From an uncultured Christensenella sp. (GTDB lineage Bacteria > Bacillota > Clostridia > Christensenellales > Borkfalkiaceae): a stretch of DNA of 8,647 bases. The stretch spans positions 1-8,647 of the forward strand of contig CAJTNY010000041.1 in NCBI GenBank assembly GCA_910577875.1. Direction: 5' to 3'. Each line of letters starts with the position of its first letter. Position 1 is the first letter of the stretch. The position numbers and the translations under genes were made by a program. Of the stretch, positions 1 through 5,049 are shown one piece after another. Under the pieces are notes generated by a model. That model saw only the letters and a list, made by a program, of their open reading frames with translations, searched no databases and was not told the origin of the DNA.

Positions 1-68
1 GAACCCCCGGATAGTTGCCCATCAACGGTTTTCAAGACCGCCGCATTCGACCGCTCTGCCATCTCTCC
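1..68 (-). tRNA. tRNA-Ser (anticodon UGA), 3' end cut off by window edge
   Basis: Read on the minus strand, the sequence starts with acceptor strand GGAGAGA at position 68 and continues through a D arm. The anticodon stem GCGGU/ACCGU encloses the 7-nt loop CUUGAAA, giving anticodon UGA (plus-strand 32-34). A long variable arm follows (about 14 nt, a GAUG/UAUC stem), which is the mark of a type II tRNA, and then the start of the T arm (CGGGGGUUC). Long variable arm plus UGA anticodon identify a serine tRNA reading UCA and probably other UCN codons. The rest of the T arm, the 3' acceptor strand and any encoded CCA lie outside the window. Its promoter is the TTGACA/TAGAAT pair at 187-215. Confidence 0.95.
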
Positions 69-186
69 ATAAAGTTTATTAAGTTTTATATGCAAAATCA
101 AGTGTAAATAATTTTTTTGAATTTAGCGAAACTTTGAAATCTGTCGTCGGAGCAGGATTTAAAACCTTAGTTCAAACAGCTTTTCT

Positions 187-215
187 ATTCTATCAAAAGG
201 AAGAAGGGTTGTCAA
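187..215 (-). promoter_or_regulatory. sigma-A-type promoter for tRNA-Ser
   Basis: On the minus strand a perfect -35 TTGACA (215 to 210) is followed by a 17-bp spacer and -10 TAGAAT (192 to 187). It starts 11 bp after the comF stop codon and points towards tRNA-Ser. The predicted start near 180 gives a precursor leader of about 110 nt. That leader (69-180) has no ATG-led reading frame. It contains only a weak bulged hairpin around 129-163, so I read it as tRNA precursor to be trimmed by RNase P. No convincing terminator separates comF from this promoter. Confidence 0.75.
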
Positions 216-226
216 TTATTTTTATC

Positions 227-937
227 TTAAATTTCGGCGCGATATTCAACTGAAGCAACTGTTGCGAGGAAGACGTTTAACGCGCCGGCAGAAATCAAGA
301 TTTTGCAAACAGCGTCGCTTGTTGCTCCTGTTGTGAGTACGTCGTCTACAAGTAAAATGTTTTTATTTTTGATTTCTGTGCGGTTTTCAATTTTAAAACA
401 ACCTTTTAAATTTTTTTCGCGTTCTCTGCGGTTAAGCTGTTTTTGTTCCTTAGAATCTTTTTGTTTTATTACTGCGTTTTTGATTACAGGTAAATTAAGT
501 TGCTTGGCTAAACTTTGGGCAATTAATTCAGCTTGATTATAACCTCTTGCGCGTACTGCCTTTTCAGTCATAGGAACGTAAACTATACTGTCAATCTGCG
601 GTAATTCTTTAACTTTTTCCGCAATTAAATTTGCAAAATATTCATTTAAATAACTGTTACCGTTTTTAAACCTGGCAATAAGTATTTTACTCCCGTCCTC
701 ATAAACGAGAGGGGAGACGGCTTTCTTAAAAACAGGCGCGTTGTCTTTACATTCAAGACATATTACGGGGAATGCCGTTTTTCTTCCGCAGACCGGACAA
801 ACATATCCGTTGTTAAAGACTACCGTTTCATAGCAAACGGGACAAAGATTACTTTTAAAAGTTTCTACTCCGCAAATATCGCAGGTGAATTCTCGCGGAA
901 ATAGAAATTTTCCCAACAGTTCGCCCAATTTACTCAT
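227..937 (-). CDS. comF: ComF family phosphoribosyltransferase-like protein
   Basis: A 236-residue protein with the two-part ComF build. The N-terminal zinc-ribbon region carries four CxxC pairs (Cys19/22, 32/35, 47/50, 60/63). The C-terminal phosphoribosyltransferase fold carries the PRPP-loop motif ILLVDDVLTTGAT (about 194-206). The family-typical stretches VPMTEKAVRARGYNQ (121-135) and QLNRREREKN (167-176) are also present. ComF proteins are associated with DNA uptake in competent bacteria, where they act with the ComFA helicase, but homologues are widespread in bacteria not known to be competent and the enzymatic role is unclear. The start is the ATG at 937. A longer frame reaches 1051, but its extra 38 residues lie inside metK and are unlike ComF. 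The ATG overlaps the metK stop as ATGA and has no Shine-Dalgarno sequence, so translation probably depends on coupling to metK. Confidence 0.92.
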   Translation of the reverse strand: MSKLGELLGKFLFPREFTCDICGVETFKSNLCPVCYETVVFNNGYVCPVCGRKTAFPVICLECKDNAPVFKKAVSPLVYEDGSKILIARFKNGNSYLNEYFANLIAEKVKELPQIDSIVYVPMTEKAVRARGYNQAELIAQSLAKQLNLPVIKNAVIKQKDSKEQKQLNRREREKNLKGCFKIENRTEIKNKNILLVDDVLTTGATSDAVCKILISAGALNVFLATVASVEYRAEI

Positions 938-2091
938 AAGTATTTTTTTAAATCTATGGCGCGCTCGACGCGTTCCCAGGGTAGTCCCGATTTTCCGAAG
1001 TGACCGTAAGCTGATGTTTGGGAGTAAATAGGAGATCTGAGTGTGAGACATTTTATAATGGAATAAGGGCGTAAATCAAATTCTTTTACGATTATATCCG
1101 CAATTTCGTTATCCGAAAGTTTACCCGAGCCGAAGGTATTAACAAACACTGAAACAGGTTTGGAAACTCCTATCGCATAAGCTAATTGCAGTTCGATTTC
1201 GTCCGCAAGTCCCGCAGCAACGATGTTTTTACAGATATATCTTGCCATATAAGCAGCGGAACGGTCGACTTTTGTAGGGTCTTTGCCCGAAAAAGCGCCG
1301 CCTCCGTGCGCACATCTTCCGCCGTATGTATCGACGATAATCTTTCTGCCCGTAAGACCGCTGTCGCCTTCGGGACCGCCGATTTCGAATCTTCCGGTAG
1401 GATTGATGAAATACTTAGTATTTTCGTCTAAAAGCTGTTCGGGAATAACGCTTATAACGTATTTGAGTATATCCTCTTTAATTTTACTCTGCATAACGTT
1501 TTCATCGTGCTGTGCCGAAACTACTACGGTATCAACTCTTTTAGGCGTCTTTCCGTCGTATTCGATTGTTACCTGTGTTTTACCGTCCGGGCGAAGATAG
1601 GGAAGAAGACCCGATTTTCTGGCTTCGGTCAGTCTTAACGCGAGTTTGTGCGAAAGAGCGATAGGCAGAGGCATTAATTCGTCAGTTTCACGGCAGGCGT
1701 AACCGAACATCATTCCCTGGTCGCCTGCGCCTAATAAATCTTCTTGCTCGCCGCCGGCTTTGTTTTCAAGCGAACTGTCGACTCCCATGGCGATATCGGG
1801 ACTCTGGCGGTGAACTGCAACGGTGATGTCGCATTTATCGTAAGAGAACGTGCCGAAGTTATAGCCGATTTCCTTGATTGTTTTCCTTGCTATGGCTTCG
1901 TAATCGACTGTTGCGTTTGCGGTTACTTCGCCCATAATCAATAGTCTGTCGTAAGCGGCGCAGCATTCAATCGCGCATCTTGCGTTTGCGTCTTGCGCCA
2001 AAATCGCATCGACGACCGCATCTGAAATTCTGTCGCAGAGTTTATCGGGGTGTCCTTCGGTAACGCTTTCGCTTGTAAATAATTTTCTCAT
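934..2091 (-). CDS. metK: S-adenosylmethionine synthetase (methionine adenosyltransferase)
   Basis: Makes S-adenosylmethionine from methionine and ATP in the cytosol, releasing phosphate and pyrophosphate. The 385-residue length matches the bacterial family. Diagnostic motifs are complete: GHPDK (13-17) near the N terminus, GAGDQGMMFGYA (121-132), and the glycine-rich GGGAFSGKDPTKVDRSAAY (263-281), which forms part of the phosphate-binding site. The C-terminal SAYGHFGK stretch (360-367) is also typical. I chose the ATG at 2091 (MRKLFTSESVTEGHP) because MetK homologues begin there and a Shine-Dalgarno GAGGA sits 4 nt upstream. An in-frame start at 2124 would add 11 unrelated residues and overlap the leader hairpin. 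It is the first gene of an operon with comF, driven by the promoter at 2244-2272 and controlled by the SAM riboswitch at 2115-2234. Confidence 0.98.
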   Translation of the reverse strand: MRKLFTSESVTEGHPDKLCDRISDAVVDAILAQDANARCAIECCAAYDRLLIMGEVTANATVDYEAIARKTIKEIGYNFGTFSYDKCDITVAVHRQSPDIAMGVDSSLENKAGGEQEDLLGAGDQGMMFGYACRETDELMPLPIALSHKLALRLTEARKSGLLPYLRPDGKTQVTIEYDGKTPKRVDTVVVSAQHDENVMQSKIKEDILKYVISVIPEQLLDENTKYFINPTGRFEIGGPEGDSGLTGRKIIVDTYGGRCAHGGGAFSGKDPTKVDRSAAYMARYICKNIVAAGLADEIELQLAYAIGVSKPVSVFVNTFGSGKLSDNEIADIIVKEFDLRPYSIIKCLTLRSPIYSQTSAYGHFGKSGLPWERVERAIDLKKYL

Positions 2092-2104
2092 AAAATCCTC
2101 TTTT

Positions 2105-2139
2105 GATAAATTAAAACCCCGCACAAACCGAGCGGGGTT
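2105..2139 (-). terminator. leader hairpin with U-rich tail, probable riboswitch-controlled terminator
   Basis: On the minus strand AACCCCGC (2139 to 2132) pairs with GCGGGGUU (2122 to 2115), an 8-bp stem with a 9-nt loop UCGGUUUGU. It is followed by the U-rich run UUUUAAUUUAU, which includes the last two stem bases. It lies between the SAM aptamer and the metK ribosome-binding site, where a regulated intrinsic terminator is expected. The U tract is broken by two As, so efficiency may be moderate. The GCUCGG at the stem/loop junction is complementary to the aptamer P3 loop, so the same hairpin may serve as helix P5 of a SAM-I/IV-like fold. Confidence 0.65.
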
Positions 2140-2234
2140 AAATTCGTTATAGTCCCATAGTCCTCGGCGTTAGCACCTTGCTCGGCAGGTTGCTGTGTGG
2201 TCTAAGAGCCGTTCTCTCGCACACTCTTTATAGG
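2115..2234 (-). promoter_or_regulatory. SAM riboswitch, SAM-I clan (P4-less, SAM-I/IV- or SAM-IV-like) in the metK leader
   Basis: The minus-strand leader carries the conserved SAM-I-clan core: AAGAG, later AGCAACCUGC, then AAGGUGCUAA. I can draw P1 as CCUAUA (2234-2229) with UAUGGG (2159-2154). P2 is GUGUG/CACAC followed by GAG/CUC closing the loop AACGG, with a GA...GAC internal loop resembling a kink-turn. P3 is ACCU (2190-2187) with AGGU (2178-2175). The core pseudoknot pairs CGGC in the P2 loop (2211-2208) with GCCG after GCUAA (2168-2165). SAM-I aptamers normally have helix P4 next, but only about five bases separate the pseudoknot strand from P1. The P3 loop CCGAGC is perfectly complementary to GCUCGG (2133-2128) in the downstream hairpin, as in SAM-IV-type folds. 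SAM binding is expected to reduce metK expression. The clan is well supported; the subclass is my inference. Confidence 0.85.
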
Positions 2235-2243
2235 TTTTCTATT

Positions 2244-2272
2244 ATTATACACAACGCTACGATAATTGTCAA
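2244..2272 (-). promoter_or_regulatory. consensus sigma-A promoter of metK-comF
   Basis: On the minus strand TTGACA (2272 to 2267), a 17-bp spacer, and TATAAT (2249 to 2244) match the housekeeping consensus at every position. The predicted transcription start is near 2237, so the transcript would begin only a few bases before the first strand of riboswitch helix P1. A full-consensus promoter feeding a riboswitch fits a gene controlled mainly after initiation. Confidence 0.88.
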
Positions 2273-2279
2273 ACAAATG

Positions 2280-2308
2280 TTGCAATTACGGTTTAAATAA
2301 TTTATAAT
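2280..2308 (+). promoter_or_regulatory. sigma-A promoter of the radical SAM / ABC-F / membrane protein cluster
   Basis: TTGCAA (2280-2285), a 17-bp spacer, and TATAAT (2303-2308) form a good housekeeping promoter. The -10 ends only 7 bp before the ATG at 2316, so the predicted transcription start falls on or next to the start codon and the mRNA should be leaderless. Its -35 lies 7 bp from the -35 of the divergent metK promoter. Confidence 0.72.
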
Positions 2309-2315
2309 ATGTACG

Positions 2316-3167
2316 ATGAATTGTTTACAGTGTCCCGTAAGATGCGGAGCAGATAGACAAATTAATAAAGGCGCGTGCGGGGTAAGAGGTATACGAGTTG
2401 CAAAATATTATCTTCACCCGTACGAAGAACCGCCCGTATCGTTTAAGAACGGAAGCGGGTGTATATTTTTCTGCGGTTGTTCTTTAAAATGCGTGTTCTG
2501 CCAGAACTATGAGATTTCACGCAATACAAGAGGCAAAGAAATTTCAATTAAAGAACTTGCGGATATATTCAAACAGCTCGAAGAGTGCGGCGCCGAGAAT
2601 ATAAACTTGGTAAACCCGACTCATTACGTTGGCGATTTAAAAAAAGCTTTTGAAATTTACCGTCCTCAAATTCCGGTGGTATATAACACGCATGGTTATG
2701 AAACAATAGAAAATCTGAAAGCGGCGGACGAATTCACCGATGTATTTTTAACCGACTTGAAATTTATCGACCCGATCTTATCAAAGCGGTATACGGCGCG
2801 TTTCGATTATGCAGATTATGCTTTGACAGCAATCAAGTTTATGTCGGAAAAACCGCTTAAACTGCGCGAAGACGGTAAAATGCTTTCGGGCTGTATAGTC
2901 AGACATCTGATATTACCGCTTGCATCTTATGACTCGGTGAATATAGTAAAGTTTGTTTCCGAACTGCCGGAAAACGTATATTTCAGTTTGATGAGCCAGT
3001 ATACTCCTTTCGGCGATATTAAAAATTTTAATGAATTACAGCGTAAAATAACCAAACGCGAATATGAAAAAGTGCTTTTCGCAGTTGAAGAATACGGCCT
3101 TAAAAACGTATTTATTCAGGATATGGAAAGCGCGGCTGAAAAATATATTCCTCGGTGGGATTTTTAA
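2316..3167 (+). CDS. radical SAM protein, PflX / pyruvate formate-lyase-activating-enzyme-like (COG1313 type)
   Basis: A 283-residue radical SAM protein. The canonical CxxxCxxC that binds the catalytic [4Fe-4S] cluster is CSLKCVFC (Cys55, 59, 62), inside FFCGCSLKCVFCQNYEIS. The protein begins with another cysteine-rich element, MNCLQCPVRCGADR...GACG (Cys3, 6, 10, 21), typical of the PflX-like family. Family members are annotated as putative activating enzymes, but I know of no settled substrate, and no glycyl-radical enzyme is encoded in this window. The start is fixed: an in-frame TAA lies at 2298 and the ATG at 2316 is the only ATG, GTG or TTG between it and the conserved N terminus. No Shine-Dalgarno sequence precedes it and a TATAAT box ends 7 bp upstream. 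It is the first gene of a plus-strand cluster, with 3 bp to the ABC-F gene. Confidence 0.88.
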   Translation: MNCLQCPVRCGADRQINKGACGVRGIRVAKYYLHPYEEPPVSFKNGSGCIFFCGCSLKCVFCQNYEISRNTRGKEISIKELADIFKQLEECGAENINLVNPTHYVGDLKKAFEIYRPQIPVVYNTHGYETIENLKAADEFTDVFLTDLKFIDPILSKRYTARFDYADYALTAIKFMSEKPLKLREDGKMLSGCIVRHLILPLASYDSVNIVKFVSELPENVYFSLMSQYTPFGDIKNFNELQRKITKREYEKVLFAVEEYGLKNVFIQDMESAAEKYIPRWDF

Positions 3168-3170
3168 ACT

Positions 3171-5039
3171 ATGTTAGTAACCATTGATAATGCGTCGTTC
3201 GGCTACGGCGGAAATTTAATATTCGAAAACGTCGCTTTCGCTATTAACGAAGGCGAGCGCATCGGTCTTATCGGCGGCAACGGCGAAGGTAAGACTACTT
3301 TAATAAAACTTATTTTAGGCGAACTCGAAGCAGATTCAGGAACCGTTATAAAAAAGAACGGCTTGAAAATCGGCTATCTCGAACAGAACGGCGGATATGC
3401 AAGCGGTAACACGGTTTATGCCGAAATGCGTGAGGTTTTTAAAGAAGAACTGAACGCCGTTGAGAAAATTTCTTCTCTTTCCGCGCAACTCTCCAATGCG
3501 GTGTTTCCGAGCAAAGAGTACGACGTATTGAGCGCGAAAATCGAAAGCTTGAATAAATTTCTTTCGGCGCGCGATTGTTTCGATGTGGACGTAAAAATAA
3601 AAACCGTGCTCAACGGTATGGGCTTTTCGTCGATGTACGAAAGAATTATAGACACTATGTCTGGCGGAGAGAAAACACGGCTTAAACTTGCGCGCTTGCT
3701 TTTGGAGAGCCCGGACCTTTTGATTTTGGACGAGCCGACCAACCACCTCGACATATCAACTTTGTTTTGGCTTGAAGAATATTTGCAATCTTTCGGCGGC
3801 GGAATATTTGTCGTATCCCACGACAGATTTTTTCTCGATAAAGCAGTGAACCGCATTTTGGAAATCGAAAATAAAAGACTGACTTCGTTCTCCGGAAATT
3901 ATTCTAAATATAAATTGCTTAAAGAGGAACTGAACGTCCGCCGTTTAAAAGAGTATGAAGCCCAACAGGAAGAAATAGCAAAGATTCAAAATTATATAGA
4001 TAAAAACATTGTCCGCGCGTCGACGGCAAAATCTGCGCAGAGCAGAGTTAAACAGCTCGAAAAAATGGATATTAAAGAAAAGCCTTTTACTCCTCCCAAA
4101 CCGCCTGCGTTCAGATTCGAATACGATTTGCAACCTTACGAGCGTGTTTTGGAAATAGACGGGCTTAATTTGGAAAGAGGCGGAAAAAAACTGATTAACG
4201 GGGGTAAGCTTTGCGTAAAGCGCGGTGAAAAAATTGCGATCGTCGGCGAAAACGGCGCAGGTAAAACCACGCTTTTGAAAGAAATTTTAAAAGGTAATCC
4301 TGCGGTTAAAGTCGGAAGATTCGTAAAGTTTGCATTATATGACCAGGAAACCGCAAATTTGAACGGAGCAAATTCGGTATTGCAGGAGCTGTGGGAAAGA
4401 CACGTGGGTTTTACACAGACGGAAGTGCGCTCTGTATTGGCTCGGTGCGGACTGTTCGCCGAGGATATGGAAAAGAGCGTTAAATCTCTTTCTGGCGGAG
4501 AGAGAGCAAAACTCGCGCTGTGCGTTTTGGAATGTGAACGCGGGAACGTCATTTTAATGGACGAACCCACAAACCATCTCGATTTACCTGCACGCGAAGG
4601 ACTTGAAAAAGCTTTGAAAAACTTCGACGGAACACTTATTTTTGTGTCGCACGACAGGTATTTTATTTCGGTTTTAGCTGAAAGTATAGTAGAGATAGCT
4701 GACGGAAAACTTAATCGTTTTGACGGAAGTTACGAAGTTTTTACCGCCCAGAAGACAAGTGTACGGCAAATTGCGCCGCAACTTGAGCGTAAAGCGGAAA
4801 ATAACGGAGCATATCGCTCCAAAAAAGATAGAGCGGAGGAAGAAAGGAAAAAACAGCTCGTAAAAAAACTCGAAAACGAAATTTCCGACTTGGAGCGAGA
4901 GGAAGAAGAAATAAATAGACTTTTATCCAAACCCGAAATTGTTGCGGACTACCTTAAAGTAAACGAGCTTTTAAAAAAATCGGAAGGAATAAAATTACAG
5001 CTTGACGGGCTTTACAGCAAGTATTCAGAAATGATATAA
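3171..5039 (+). CDS. ABC-F family ATPase (Uup/YdiF-like ribosome-associated translation factor)
   Basis: A 622-residue soluble protein with two ABC ATPase domains in tandem and no membrane segments, the mark of ABC-F proteins. Domain 1 has Walker A GGNGEGKTT (35-43), signature SGGEK (about 164-168) and Walker B LLILDEPTNHLD (about 183-194). Domain 2 has Walker A GENGAGKTT (about 358-366), signature LSGGERAKLAL (about 440) and Walker B VILMDEPTNHLD (about 460-471). A charged linker of about 75 residues joins them, and a Lys/Glu-rich coiled coil (about 540-622) ends the protein, as in Uup and YdiF. ABC-F proteins bind the ribosomal E site and ease stalled translation. The linker is short, unlike the extended loop of many antibiotic-resistance members, so a housekeeping role is more likely. 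A GGTGGGA Shine-Dalgarno-like site lies 10 nt upstream. It is cotranscribed with its neighbours. Confidence 0.95.
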   Translation: MLVTIDNASFGYGGNLIFENVAFAINEGERIGLIGGNGEGKTTLIKLILGELEADSGTVIKKNGLKIGYLEQNGGYASGNTVYAEMREVFKEELNAVEKISSLSAQLSNAVFPSKEYDVLSAKIESLNKFLSARDCFDVDVKIKTVLNGMGFSSMYERIIDTMSGGEKTRLKLARLLLESPDLLILDEPTNHLDISTLFWLEEYLQSFGGGIFVVSHDRFFLDKAVNRILEIENKRLTSFSGNYSKYKLLKEELNVRRLKEYEAQQEEIAKIQNYIDKNIVRASTAKSAQSRVKQLEKMDIKEKPFTPPKPPAFRFEYDLQPYERVLEIDGLNLERGGKKLINGGKLCVKRGEKIAIVGENGAGKTTLLKEILKGNPAVKVGRFVKFALYDQETANLNGANSVLQELWERHVGFTQTEVRSVLARCGLFAEDMEKSVKSLSGGERAKLALCVLECERGNVILMDEPTNHLDLPAREGLEKALKNFDGTLIFVSHDRYFISVLAESIVEIADGKLNRFDGSYEVFTAQKTSVRQIAPQLERKAENNGAYRSKKDRAEEERKKQLVKKLENEISDLEREEEEINRLLSKPEIVADYLKVNELLKKSEGIKLQLDGLYSKYSEMI

Positions 5040-5040
5040 T
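5011..5040 (+). promoter_or_regulatory. possible internal promoter ahead of the membrane protein gene
   Basis: TTTACA (5011-5016), an 18-bp spacer and a perfect TATAAT (5035-5040) overlap the end of the ABC-F gene. The predicted start would fall about 3 nt before the ATG at 5050, giving an almost leaderless transcript, as at 2316. Because the match lies mostly in coding sequence it could be chance. Confidence 0.35.
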
Positions 5041-5049
5041 AGGTACGGT

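Noticed and set aside
129..163. Bulged hairpin (AAATCCTG / CAGATTT) downstream of comF as a terminator
   Set aside because: The stem is short, AT-rich at its base, carries a bulge, and is not followed by a T run. It also lies downstream of the tRNA promoter.
938..1051. Longer comF reading frame starting at 1051
   Set aside because: The extra 38 residues lie wholly within the metK 3' coding region and do not resemble ComF, whose conserved zinc-ribbon region begins just after the ATG at 937. The ATGA overlap is a standard junction.
1186..1944. Plus-strand open frames opposite metK
   Set aside because: They are antisense shadows of a strongly conserved gene, lack ribosome-binding sites and show no domain-like sequence.
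2092..2124. Earlier metK start at 2124
   Set aside because: It would overlap the leader hairpin, add residues absent from MetK homologues, and bypass the GAGGA Shine-Dalgarno site that fits the ATG at 2091.
2309..2311. ATG at 2309 just before the radical SAM start
   Set aside because: It is out of frame with the radical SAM protein.
3336..4930. Several minus-strand open frames opposite the ABC-F gene
   Set aside because: Their composition mirrors the ABC-F codons, and they overlap invariant Walker and signature motifs; none has a promoter or Shine-Dalgarno site.
3171..5039. ABC-F protein as an antibiotic resistance determinant
   Set aside because: The interdomain linker is short and the C-terminal coiled coil is Uup/YdiF-like. 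Its neighbours are housekeeping genes and there are no mobile elements, so resistance function is not supported.
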